Source: Methanofollis liminatans DSM 4140 (GTDB taxonomy: Archaea > Halobacteriota > Methanomicrobia > Methanomicrobiales > Methanofollaceae). From it: 64,000 bases of DNA. This document shows, one piece after another, positions 1 to 7,257 of this stretch. Numbering within the stretch: the first letter of the stretch is position 1; every line of letters starts with the position of its first letter. Both the position numbers and the translations under genes were made by a program. The notes beneath the pieces were generated by a model, which saw nothing but the letters and a program-made list of their open reading frames with translations, made no database searches and was not told the origin of the DNA. The stretch lies in assembly GCF_000275865.1 (NCBI RefSeq), contig NZ_CM001555.1, forward strand, positions 2,411,101 through 2,475,100, given 5' to 3'.

Positions 1-94
1 CGGCCAGCCTGGAGAGGGCGTCGTTGTCTGCACGGTGACACCGGCATTGAAAGAAGCGGCAAAATACCTTCTTTCCCTCTTTGTCCGCGTATAG
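1..94 (+). CDS. GTP-dependent dephospho-CoA kinase (DUF359), C-terminal end only
   Basis: Partial gene whose 5' part lies outside the window; the visible frame starts at base 2 and ends with TAG at 92-94. About 30 residues are visible, beginning GQPGEGVVVCTVTP and ending in a Leu/Lys-rich helix. The GQPGEGVVV turn matches the C-terminus of archaeal DUF359 proteins, which phosphorylate dephospho-CoA with GTP in the last step of CoA synthesis. DUF359 genes usually sit just upstream of rps24e in Euryarchaeota, as here, 63 bases before it. The call rests on a short tail plus synteny. Confidence 0.7.
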   Translation, partial: GQPGEGVVVCTVTPALKEAAKYLLSLFVRV

Positions 95-157
95 GGCGGT
101 TTGATCCCGCGCCCTCATGTTTTAAATAACCAGGTCGACAATATTTGAGGGATATCG

Positions 158-451
158 ATGGAATTTCAGATCACCCGTGACTACCGGAATGAACTTTTAA
201 ACCGCAGGGAAGTGCATTTTACCCTCGCCTACGACGGGGCCACCCCTTCGAGGGCCCAGATTCTCGGAAAGATCAGCGCGCTCCTGAACGCCAGCGAGAG
301 CCTCGTTGTTCTTGACTCGATGAAGAAGCAGTTCGGCACGATGGAGCTCAGAGGCGTCGCACGGATCTACGACGACGAGGAGAGCCTGAAGATGACCGAG
401 CGCGACTACCTGATCAAGCGCAGCGCACCGAAGGCTGCGGAGGCAGAGTAA
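158..451 (+). CDS. rps24e: 30S ribosomal protein S24e
   Basis: The 97-residue product has the length and motifs of archaeal S24e: an N-terminal beta strand ([18 protein letters not shown]), a central segment [15 protein letters not shown], and the loop [19 protein letters not shown] followed by a charged tail. It is a small-subunit protein with no bacterial homologue. A GAGGGA Shine-Dalgarno-like run lies a few bases before ATG 158. The gene is followed after one base by rps27ae, so the two are almost certainly co-transcribed and translationally coupled. Confidence 0.95.
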   Translation: MEFQITRDYRNELLNRREVHFTLAYDGATPSRAQILGKISALLNASESLVVLDSMKKQFGTMELRGVARIYDDEESLKMTERDYLIKRSAPKAAEAE

Positions 452-452
452 G

Positions 453-638
453 ATGGCGGCAGCAAAGAAGGCAGCAGCCCCGGCCTCGGTCAAGCGGAGC
501 GCGTACTTCGCGGTCGACGGCAAGAAGGCCGTACCGCAGCGGAAGTACTGCCCCCGTTGCGGACCGGGCGTTTTCATGGCCCAGCACAAGGACCGCCTTT
601 CCTGCGGAAAGTGTGGATATACTGAATTTACCGAATAA
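453..638 (+). CDS. rps27ae: 30S ribosomal protein S27ae
   Basis: This 61-residue zinc-ribbon protein of the archaeal small subunit has an Ala/Lys-rich N-terminus, then [24 protein letters not shown], giving two CxxC pairs for one zinc ion. Length and zinc knuckle match archaeal S27ae, which lacks the ubiquitin fusion found in eukaryotes. It starts one base after the rps24e stop and ends three bases before the Kae1-Bud32 start. Confidence 0.95.
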   Translation: MAAAKKAAAPASVKRSAYFAVDGKKAVPQRKYCPRCGPGVFMAQHKDRLSCGKCGYTEFTE

Positions 639-641
639 AGA

Positions 642-2198
642 ATGCAAAAGGGCACAAAGGTACTGGGGATCGAAGGCACGGCCTGGAACCTCAGTGCCGC
701 TATTTTTGGCGACGAACTCGTTTCCCTCCATTCAAACCCGTACCAGCCCAGAAGCGGGGGGATCCATCCGCGTGAGGCGGCCCAGCACCATGCCTCCGTC
801 ATGAAGGAGGTGATCGCCGCCGTGCTCACCGATCCGGGCGAGATCGCCGCGGTGGCGTTCTCGCAGGGCCCGGGGCTCGGCCCCTGTCTGCGGACGGTGG
901 CGACGGCCGCACGCACCCTTGCCCTGGCGCTGGACGTCCCGCTGGTCGGGGTCAACCACTGTGTCGCCCACATCGAGATCGGGCGGTTTGCGACCGGGTG
1001 CGACGACCCGATCACCCTCTATGTCTCGGGGGCGAACACGCAGGTGCTCGGATACCTGAACGGAAGGTACCGGATCTTCGGCGAGACCCTGGACATCGGC
1101 CTCGGGAACGGCCTGGACAAGTTTGCCCGAAGCAAGGATTTCCCGCACCCGGGCGGACCCAGGATCGAGGAGCTCTCCCGAGGCGGCGGGTATATCGACC
1201 TCCCCTATACGGTGAAAGGGATGGACCTCGCCTTTTCCGGGCTGATCAGCGCCGCCCAGGAGAGCCGGGCCCCGATCGAGGACGTCTGCCACTCCCTGCA
1301 GGAGACGGCGTTTGCGATGTGCGTGGAAGTGACCGAGCGGGCGCTCGCGCAGGCCGGCAAAGACGAGGTGCTCCTGGTCGGCGGTGTGGCCGCCAACGCC
1401 CGCCTGCGCGAGATGCTGCAGGTGATGTGCGAAGAGCGCGGGGCCAGGCTCTTCGTCCCGGAGCGGCAGTTCTGCGGGGACAACGGGGCGATGATCGCCT
1501 ACACCGGAAAGATCATGCTCGAGCACGGGGCGACCCTGCAGATCGAGGACTCCCGCGCCAACTCCCATTACCGCGCCGACGAGGTGGCGGTGGTCTGGCG
1601 GACCGAGCCGCAGAAGGTCCCGGCGGCGGGCGCCCGCCAGGGCGCCGAGGCGGTCGTGGTCATCGGTGAGGACGAGGTGACGAAGCGCCGGGTCTCGAAG
1701 TCCTACCGGGCGGCGGCGCTGGACGCACGGCTGATCGCCGAGCGGACGCGGGCCGAGGCGCGCCTTATCGCCGCCGCCAGAAAGGGCGGGGTGGCGACGC
1801 CGATCATCTACGATGTCTCAGGGGACACGATCACGATGGAGCGGGTGGACGGCGCCCTCCTGCGCGATGCTCCGACGGCGGAGCACCTCGCCATCGCCGG
1901 CGAGGCGGTCGGGCGGTTGCACGCGGCGGGGATCGTCCACGGCGACCTGACGACCTCGAACATGATCGTGCGTGACGGACGGTGCGTACTCATCGATTTC
2001 GGGCTTGCGTTCACCTCGGCCGAGACCGAGGACCGGGGAGTGGACCTGCACGTCCTCTTCCAGACGCTGGAGAGCACGACGGAGGACCCCGAGTCCCTGA
2101 AGGCGGCGTTCCTGGGGGGCTACGCCTCCGCCTTCTCCGAAGCGCCGGCGATTATGGAGCGAGAGCGGGAGATCGAGCGGCGGGGGCGGTACCTCTGA
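642..2198 (+). CDS. Fused KEOPS subunits Kae1-Bud32 (tRNA t6A synthesis)
   Basis: The 518-residue bifunctional protein makes t6A37 on ANN-decoding tRNAs within the KEOPS complex. Residues 1 to about 320 are Kae1, an ASKHA-fold threonylcarbamoyl transferase: metal-binding H106 and H110 in NHCVAHIEIG, the YVSGANTQV loop, and a DNGAMIAYTG metal/nucleotide motif. From about residue 335 it is the atypical small kinase/ATPase Bud32, with HGDLTTSN (His433, catalytic Asp435) and the DFG at 452-454. The fusion is typical of many Euryarchaeota, and the context beside rps27ae is conserved. Its TGA stop overlaps the probable CTG start of the next gene. Confidence 0.96.
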   Translation: MQKGTKVLGIEGTAWNLSAAIFGDELVSLHSNPYQPRSGGIHPREAAQHHASVMKEVIAAVLTDPGEIAAVAFSQGPGLGPCLRTVATAARTLALALDVPLVGVNHCVAHIEIGRFATGCDDPITLYVSGANTQVLGYLNGRYRIFGETLDIGLGNGLDKFARSKDFPHPGGPRIEELSRGGGYIDLPYTVKGMDLAFSGLISAAQESRAPIEDVCHSLQETAFAMCVEVTERALAQAGKDEVLLVGGVAANARLREMLQVMCEERGARLFVPERQFCGDNGAMIAYTGKIMLEHGATLQIEDSRANSHYRADEVAVVWRTEPQKVPAAGARQGAEAVVVIGEDEVTKRRVSKSYRAAALDARLIAERTRAEARLIAAARKGGVATPIIYDVSGDTITMERVDGALLRDAPTAEHLAIAGEAVGRLHAAGIVHGDLTTSNMIVRDGRCVLIDFGLAFTSAETEDRGVDLHVLFQTLESTTEDPESLKAAFLGGYASAFSEAPAIMEREREIERRGRYL

Positions 2199-2737
2199 AG
2201 ATCGCCGTCGTCACCTCGAACCCGCACAAGGCGGCCGAGGTGGCGAAGTTCTTCGAGGGCGTGGCCGTTGTGGAGCACGTGCGGCTGGAGATCCCGGAGT
2301 ACCGGGACAACGACGTGCGGAATATCGCGCGGGAGAAGGCGCGCTATGCCTATTCCCGTATCGGGCAGCCCCTGATCGTGGACGACACGGCCTTCTGTGT
2401 CGACGCCCTGAACGGGTTTCCCGGCCCGTATGCCGCCTATGTCCAGGAGACGATCGGGAACGCCGGGATCCTGAAACTCATGGACGGCGTCGCCGACCGG
2501 CAGGCGCATTTCGAGACGGCGATCGCCTATGCCGACGGGGAGGAGATCAGGATCTTCTCCGGCGTGATCGATGGGATGGTGACCGAAGCGCCGCGGGGTG
2601 GCGAGGGCTTCGGCTACGACCCGATCTTTGCGGTCGAAGGGCGGACCCTGGCCGAGATCCCGCTTGCCGAGAAGAGCCTGATCTCCCACCGGGCCCGCGC
2701 CCTCGCGGCCTTCAGGGCATGGCTGGAAGATCAATAG
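2195..2737 (+). CDS. rdgB: XTP/dITP diphosphatase (RdgB/HAM1 family)
   Basis: This house-cleaning pyrophosphatase hydrolyses XTP, ITP and dITP to monophosphates. The coding region begins LKIAVVTSNPHKAAEV, exactly where homologues begin M-K/R-I-x-x-V-T-S-N. Family motifs present are DDTAFCVDALNGFPGP, GEGFGYDPIF and EKSLISHRARA. No ATG, GTG or TTG lies in frame near this point; the codon at the start position is CTG (2195-2197), preceded by GGGGGCGG with a 5-base spacer, and it overlaps the upstream TGA stop as CTGA. A CTG start giving 180 residues is therefore inferred. The frame stays open upstream to 1982, but that stretch shadows Bud32. Confidence 0.9.
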   Translation: MKIAVVTSNPHKAAEVAKFFEGVAVVEHVRLEIPEYRDNDVRNIAREKARYAYSRIGQPLIVDDTAFCVDALNGFPGPYAAYVQETIGNAGILKLMDGVADRQAHFETAIAYADGEEIRIFSGVIDGMVTEAPRGGEGFGYDPIFAVEGRTLAEIPLAEKSLISHRARALAAFRAWLEDQ

Positions 2738-2794
2738 TCTTAAGAATGCAGAGAGCGTTGTACTTAGAACTGGACAAACGTGGTGAGATAAGAT

Positions 2795-2941
2795 ATGGCA
2801 CGGTTCCCCGAAGCTGAAGCACGACTGCTCAACGTTAAAATCTGTATGCGCTGCAATGCACGGAATGCACTGAGGGCGACGCAATGCCGCAAGTGCGGCT
2901 ACCAGCACCTCCGCCCGAAGAACAAGGAACGCAAGGCCTGA
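2795..2941 (+). CDS. rpl40e: 50S ribosomal protein L40e
   Basis: The short gene encodes 48 residues starting [20 protein letters not shown], with two zinc-binding pairs (CMRC and CRKC) and a basic tail ending NKERKA. Size and the two CxxC pairs are diagnostic of archaeal L40e, a zinc-ribbon protein of the large subunit. GGTGAGAT lies a few bases before the ATG. It lies 57 bases after rdgB, the usual euryarchaeal order, so it probably belongs to the same transcript. Confidence 0.95.
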   Translation: MARFPEAEARLLNVKICMRCNARNALRATQCRKCGYQHLRPKNKERKA

Positions 2942-3047
2942 TACAGGCGCACACAAAAAGGGGACGTCCGGCCGCCCGCGGGGCCGGCAGGGCCCTTGCA
3001 TCTTTTTCTGCGGGGATTTTCCGTAACGTCGGGATGGTTCCCGGCCG

Positions 3048-3704
3048 TCACACACTGTAATAGGTGACCTTTTTTCCCCTGACGGCGTATTCCCCGGCAA
3101 AGGTCTCGATGTTGCGCTTGTAGCCGATTCGCCCGGTGACCCCGAGGGCCCGGAGGCGCTCGCGCACCCGCATGACATCGGCCTCGTCGCTCCAGTCTTT
3201 CGTGTAGACGTAGATCACCTTCCGGTCGTCGCGGGAGTCGGGGTTGGGACGGGCGGTGCTCACCTTTGACGAGATGCCGAGGTCTCCGGCGACGGTGGCG
3301 TCCCGCACCTTCTGCCAGAGGGCGTCGACGTCGGCGGCGTCCGAGAAGATCAGCCATTTTCCGACCTGTTCGCCGGTGACGTCGACCTCGCCCGCGGAGG
3401 GGTTGTCCTCGACGATCCAGTACATCTGCGTGGTCCTGGAGGGGGTGACGCCCTCGCCTCTTTTGAGCATGTCGTATATGGCGTCCTGGCTCCCGAAGCG
3501 GGCAAGGAGGGCGGCGGCGAGGGGCGGATAGTCCTGCTCGAAGGCTGCGAAGATGGCGCGGAAGTCCTCTTCGAAGTCGATCCCGCCCTCGACACGGGCG
3601 AAGAGGGGTACGCCGCGTGCAAGGAGCTCTTTGTTCAGCAGGATCTCAAAGATCCCATATGCTGCGTCAGCCAGTGCCTCGGAATCGACATCGTCCATGA
3701 TCAT
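3048..3704 (-). CDS. DUF1917 / putative phosphothreonine-lyase-domain protein
   Basis: A 218-residue cytosolic protein when started at the ATG at 3704 (a second ATG is at 3698). The C-terminal half has the pattern YWIVEDNP, GKWLIFSDAADVDALWQKV, LGISSKVSTARPNP, KVIYVYTKDW, EADVMRVRERLRALG, GRIGYKRNIETFAGEY. This matches archaeal DUF1917 proteins annotated as putative phosphothreonine lyase domain proteins; the biochemical role is unproven. The N-terminal 90 residues are helical and unassigned. An open frame continues upstream to 3947, but that extension is antisense to the neighbouring iron-sulfur gene and was dropped. No clear ribosome-binding site is visible. Confidence 0.75.
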   Translation of the reverse strand: MIMDDVDSEALADAAYGIFEILLNKELLARGVPLFARVEGGIDFEEDFRAIFAAFEQDYPPLAAALLARFGSQDAIYDMLKRGEGVTPSRTTQMYWIVEDNPSAGEVDVTGEQVGKWLIFSDAADVDALWQKVRDATVAGDLGISSKVSTARPNPDSRDDRKVIYVYTKDWSDEADVMRVRERLRALGVTGRIGYKRNIETFAGEYAVRGKKVTYYSV

Positions 3705-3735
3705 GTCTCTGGAGAGGCAATCAAAAAAGGTTATC

Positions 3736-4572
3736 TCAGGGGGTGCGGACCGGCCTCCGGTGTTCGCAGGGGACGCCGGTCTGGCAGAGACCGCAGGCGT
3801 TGATCCCCCCGCATGAGGGGGCGGCGACCGACCTGATGTAGGCCATACACCGCTCTTTGTCGTGGCCGGCCTCCGTGATCGCCCCGGCCGGGCAGCGATC
3901 GATACAGGCGGTGCAGGCGCCGCCGGCGTAGTGGAGGCACCAGTCATGGAGCCCGGCGTACGGCCGCGGCGTCGGCGTGAGGGGGAGGGCGGCGACCACC
4001 GAGCCGAGCCTGACCGCCTTGCCCGCTTCGGTGATCAGGCCGTCGCAGAGCCCGAAGGTGCCGAGACCGGAGACCCAGGCGGCATGGCGCTCCGACCAGG
4101 TCGAGGCCTCGCCCCGGCGTGCCGAGGTCTCCCGCCGCCAGAGGGGGGAGGCGACCGGGGCGACGGCCGGGTGGCCTGCGGCGGTGAGGGCAGCAGCGAG
4201 ACGCCTGCGGAGGAGGGCGTTGAGATCCTCGCCGTACCGGCGGTTCTGCGCCCAGCGGCGGGAGGGCAGAAGGGTCGCCTCCCGCTGGTCCTCCAGGGTG
4301 GCCGCAGTCTGGGGGAGGGCCCAGGCGATGACCGAGAAGCCGCCGAGCGGGACCGTCAGGTCGGGGAAGGAGAGGGCGAAGATCCGGCGCGGGGTCCAGT
4401 GGAAGGGGCCGATATCCTTTTTGATCTCCTCGTAGAGGGGGTCGTCGCCGTCGCTCACCCCGAGGAGGGGCGGGCCCCATGCGGGTTCGGCGTCGTCGGG
4501 CGAGAGGCGGTTGACCTCAGGGTCGGCGAGGATAGCCGTGAGATATGCCCGGATATCGTCGAGGGTGTGCAT
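3736..4572 (-). CDS. 4Fe-4S double-cluster protein, epoxyqueuosine reductase (QueG)-like
   Basis: Predicted 278 residues from ATG 4572 (MHTLDDIRAYL). The C-terminal third carries cluster ligands: C220-x2-C223-x3-C227-P, C242, and C254/C260-x2-C263-x5-C269, resembling the ferredoxin part of QueG, the cobalamin/iron-sulfur epoxyqueuosine reductase. The N-terminal 190 residues (PLGGFSVIAWALPQ, TFGLCDGLITEAGKAVRLG) fit the archaeal QueG-like group whose substrate is unknown. It lies between the DUF1917 gene and thi4 on the same strand, 26 bases beyond the thi4 stop, so it could be co-transcribed with thi4. Family confidence is good; reaction confidence is low. Confidence 0.75.
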   Translation of the reverse strand: MHTLDDIRAYLTAILADPEVNRLSPDDAEPAWGPPLLGVSDGDDPLYEEIKKDIGPFHWTPRRIFALSFPDLTVPLGGFSVIAWALPQTAATLEDQREATLLPSRRWAQNRRYGEDLNALLRRRLAAALTAAGHPAVAPVASPLWRRETSARRGEASTWSERHAAWVSGLGTFGLCDGLITEAGKAVRLGSVVAALPLTPTPRPYAGLHDWCLHYAGGACTACIDRCPAGAITEAGHDKERCMAYIRSVAAPSCGGINACGLCQTGVPCEHRRPVRTP

Positions 4573-4598
4573 GGGAGTATCTCTGGTGGTGCCCCTCT

Positions 4599-5366
4599 TC
4601 AGGGGTGCAGCACAGCCGCGGCCGCCAGGTCGGCGGCCCGCTCGCCTGAGAGGAGCATGCCGCCGAAGATCGGGCCCATGCGGCACTCGCCGGCGACGGC
4701 GTTGGCGGCCATGCCACAGACGAAGAGGCCGGGGAAGACCTCTCTCGTGTGCTCAAGGATGTTGCCCTCGGCGCGGTCGGCCCACATGAACCCCTCGCCG
4801 CGGATGGGCAGGTCGCCGCCCTTCTTCGCGACCATGTGGGCGATGGTGGCGTCGTGGCCGCTGGCGTCGACGACGGCTTTGCACCTGATGGTGAGGGGGT
4901 CGATGTGGAGGCCGGCCATCTCGACCGGGCTCCAGTTGACGACCAGGCCGGCGAGGCGGCCGTCGCCCTTGATCACGACGTCCTCGACGGCAATGAGGTT
5001 GAAGAACTCGGCCCCGGCGGTGCAGGCGGCGGCGGTGAGTTTTGAGACCGCCTCGACCGATTTCGCCACGTGGTAGCCGGGCTCGAACTCCTTCGATGCG
5101 ATCCCGAAGCGGTCCAGGATCCGCTTCGCCTCCGCCTGGACGACGATGCGCGGGAACATCATGCCGCCGCCCCACATCCCGCCCCCGATGGAGAGCTTCT
5201 TCTCGAAGAGTCCGACTTTGACCCCTTTCTCCGCAAGGAGGGCCGCACAGGTGATCCCGGAGGGGCCCCCGCCGACGACGGCGACGTCGAGGTCGAGGTA
5301 TTCGACCATCGTTTCCATCTGTGTGGCGAGGATCGCCCTGCTGATTGTCACTTCGTCGAGTTCCAT
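4599..5366 (-). CDS. thi4: Sulfide-dependent thiamine thiazole synthase Thi4
   Basis: The 255-residue enzyme makes the thiamine thiazole moiety from NAD, glycine and sulfide. A dinucleotide-binding VVGGGPSG motif (30-37), the [10 protein letters not shown] loop (61-70) and a C-terminal [22 protein letters not shown] block define the family. Yeast Thi4 donates sulfur from a cysteine; the equivalent position here, in AGLHIDP, is His154, as in methanogen enzymes that use free sulfide catalytically. GTGAGGTCAG precedes ATG 5366, giving a good Shine-Dalgarno site. Confidence 0.93.
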   Translation of the reverse strand: MELDEVTISRAILATQMETMVEYLDLDVAVVGGGPSGITCAALLAEKGVKVGLFEKKLSIGGGMWGGGMMFPRIVVQAEAKRILDRFGIASKEFEPGYHVAKSVEAVSKLTAAACTAGAEFFNLIAVEDVVIKGDGRLAGLVVNWSPVEMAGLHIDPLTIRCKAVVDASGHDATIAHMVAKKGGDLPIRGEGFMWADRAEGNILEHTREVFPGLFVCGMAANAVAGECRMGPIFGGMLLSGERAADLAAAAVLHP

Positions 5367-5465
5367 CTGACCTCACTGTTTGAAGCCGCCGATAGAAATA
5401 GGATCTCTTCACCCGTTCGCGGTTTCACAGGTATTATAGGCTGAGAGTGAATACCTGATAGTAAT

Positions 5466-6353
5466 ATGAAATGGAAGCGTGACATAGGGCTCACGATGAG
5501 GGTCATCATGACCTGGGCACTCCTGCTCCTGGTCTACCTGATCTTCCTCACAGTTCTCGGGGCCCTGTTCCCGGGGATTGGGATGTGGGGGCTGTTTGCA
5601 ATCGCCTTCGTGATGGCGTTCGGCCAGTACTTCTTCTCAGATCGGCTGGTGCTCTGGAGCACGGGCGCCCGGGAAGTGAGCGCCGAGGAGTATCCCGAAC
5701 TCCACCGGATGGTGGAGAAACTCTCCACTGAGGCCGGGATCCCCAAGCCCCGCGTGGCCGTGATGCCGTCGCCGGTGCCGAACGCCTTTGCGACCGGGCG
5801 GTCGCCCTCCCACGCCGTGGTGGCGGTGACCGACTCGATTGCGAGGCTCCTGACCCGCGAGGAACTCGAAGCGGTGATCGCCCACGAGCTCTCGCACGTG
5901 AAGAACCGCGACGTCCTTACCCTGACGATCGCCTCGTTCATCGCGATGATCGCCACGATCATCATGCAGAACGCATGGCTCTTCTCCATCGGCGACCGGC
6001 GGGAAGGGAGCCCGTGGCTGATCGCATGGATCGTCGCCATCGTCGTCTGGATCGTCTCCACCCTGCTGATCCGCTCGCTCTCCCGGTACCGGGAGTTTGC
6101 GGCCGACCGCGGCAGCGCCTATATCACCGGCCAGCCCAAGGCGCTGATCTCGGCGCTCTACAAGATCAGCGGGAGGATGGACATGGTGCCGGCCGAGAAG
6201 AAGCGGGCGGTCGAGGGGGCGAACGCCTTCTTCATCATCCCGGCCCTCTCGGGCGACACCTTAATGGAACTCTTCTCCACCCACCCGCCCCTGGAAAAGC
6301 GCGTGGCGGCCCTGGAGCAGGTGGCAGAGGAGATGGGGTATTCGTCGAGGTAG
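5466..6353 (+). CDS. htpX: M48-family membrane zinc metalloprotease HtpX
   Basis: The 295-residue integral membrane protease participates in membrane-protein quality control. Two hydrophobic segments (about 14-34 and 38-58) precede the catalytic domain, which has the zinc-binding HELSH at 140-144 in VIAHELSHVKNRD. A further pair of membrane segments (about 153-175 and 185-205) follows, then the third-ligand region SRYREFAADRG. Length and order match HtpX. It is transcribed away from thi4, and the intervening 99 bases must hold both promoters. No strong Shine-Dalgarno is visible, so a leaderless or short-leader mRNA is possible. Confidence 0.93.
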   Translation: MKWKRDIGLTMRVIMTWALLLLVYLIFLTVLGALFPGIGMWGLFAIAFVMAFGQYFFSDRLVLWSTGAREVSAEEYPELHRMVEKLSTEAGIPKPRVAVMPSPVPNAFATGRSPSHAVVAVTDSIARLLTREELEAVIAHELSHVKNRDVLTLTIASFIAMIATIIMQNAWLFSIGDRREGSPWLIAWIVAIVVWIVSTLLIRSLSRYREFAADRGSAYITGQPKALISALYKISGRMDMVPAEKKRAVEGANAFFIIPALSGDTLMELFSTHPPLEKRVAALEQVAEEMGYSSR

Positions 6354-6417
6354 ATCCCCGGCAATACCATTTTAAACTCATCACACAGATCATATAGGGT
6401 GTCACACAGACACTCGC

Positions 6418-6488
6418 GCATCGATGGTCTAGTGGCATGACTTTGGCCTTCCAAGCCAATAGCCCGGGTTCAATTCCCGGTCGATGCA
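6418..6488 (+). tRNA. tRNA-Gly (anticodon UCC)
   Basis: A complete cloverleaf folds: acceptor GCATCGA/TCGATGC, D arm GTCT..GAC, anticodon stem TTGGC/GCCAA with loop CTTCCAA (anticodon TCC), T arm CCGGG-TTCAATT-CCCGG, and discriminator A at 6488. No CCA is encoded and no intron is seen. A CATATAGG TATA-like element at about 6390-6397 sits roughly 25 bases upstream. Three bases separate it from tRNA-Val, so the two probably form one transcript. Confidence 0.96.
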
Positions 6489-6491
6489 TCT

Positions 6492-6565
6492 GGGCTCGTG
6501 GTCTAGCTGGTCATGACGTCGCCTTCACACGGCGGAGGTCCTGAGTTCGAATCTCAGCGGGCCCA
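6492..6565 (+). tRNA. tRNA-Val (anticodon CAC)
   Basis: A complete cloverleaf folds: acceptor GGGCTCG/CGGGCCC with one G-T pair, anticodon stem TCGCC/GGCGG around loop TTCACAC (anticodon CAC), T arm CTGAG-TTCGAAT-CTCAG, and discriminator A at 6565. A run of seven T at 6607-6613 may end transcription. The last 50 bases recur at 36938-36987, which marks this gene as the probable integration target for the intervening DNA. Confidence 0.96.
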
Positions 6566-7257
6566 TGAATTATCTTTCTTTTCACGTTTTATCTGATTAT
6601 TTGTAGTTTTTTTAGAGAGCGGAAGCGCCCATGCGATTGAATCTCAAGTGGGAGGGATTCTTGCCGTTTTCCCAGAGAGTTTTCTGCACCTGTCGCCACA
6701 GACGTCTGAGACAATTATCATTTTTACGTCCATTGTGCGGCTTTATCGGCATTATCTAACCATTATAATCTCTGATTCCACTGTCATGACAGTTATGTAT
6801 CTGTCCATACAGTTTCGGGCCGTCCTAACCTTCAGGCGGCGCGGGGATGATACAGAGAGAGTAAGAAGGCGCGGTGCACCCTCCAGAGAGGACAACTCCC
6901 CACGCTGGAGATGGGATCGATCCCGCGTGGCCTCGCACCATGGATGGAGAGGGTGAACCTTTCCCTCCCTCACGACGGAGAGCCCACGCTATTGATCAAT
7001 CCCTCTCCCCTGACAAAGCCAAGGGCTAACAAGCGATCCCAGGGGCCATACACATCTTGAACCGAATTGACCATCACCGGGAGAAAAGGAGGAGAATATA
7101 GGAGAAAGAGAAGAGAAAAAGACGGATTATTCTACTTTTACTCCACCAATTTCTCCAATTACTCTTTCGGTTCATTCATATTTTCCAACATCTTCAGTCC
7201 TATAATCCTGATCTCCCTATAATACGTACAAGATCCCCGGATCCACGTCCCTATAGG
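6566..7257. other. Gene-free stretch between tRNA-Val and the CRISPR array
   Basis: No convincing gene is visible in about 690 bases. The sequence holds the T-rich end of the tRNA transcript, a TATA-like CCATTATAATC near 6759, and a pair of CTGT-N4-ACAG dyads at 6781-6812 that are not followed by an ORF. It occupies the left edge of the putative tRNA-Val island, where an integrase often lies, but no recombinase frame was recognised. Confidence 0.6.
6781..6812. promoter_or_regulatory. Twin CTGT-N4-ACAG dyads, possible operator pair
   Basis: CTGTCATGACAG (6781-6792, a perfect 12-base palindrome) and CTGTCCATACAG (6801-6812) start exactly 20 bases apart, so they face the same side of the helix after two turns. 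A TATA-like element lies about 20 bases upstream. This is the layout of a repressor or activator site pair at a promoter, but no gene follows; the function is inference. Confidence 0.4.

Noticed and set aside
3862..5076. 404-codon plus-strand frame
   Set aside because: It is antisense to the QueG-like gene and thi4, is extremely Gly/Arg/Pro-rich and shows no family motif; typical of GC-rich shadow frames.
6648..6956. 102-codon plus-strand frame as an integrase remnant at the island edge
   Set aside because: No R-H-R-Y recombinase motif or other family feature is visible in any frame of this stretch.
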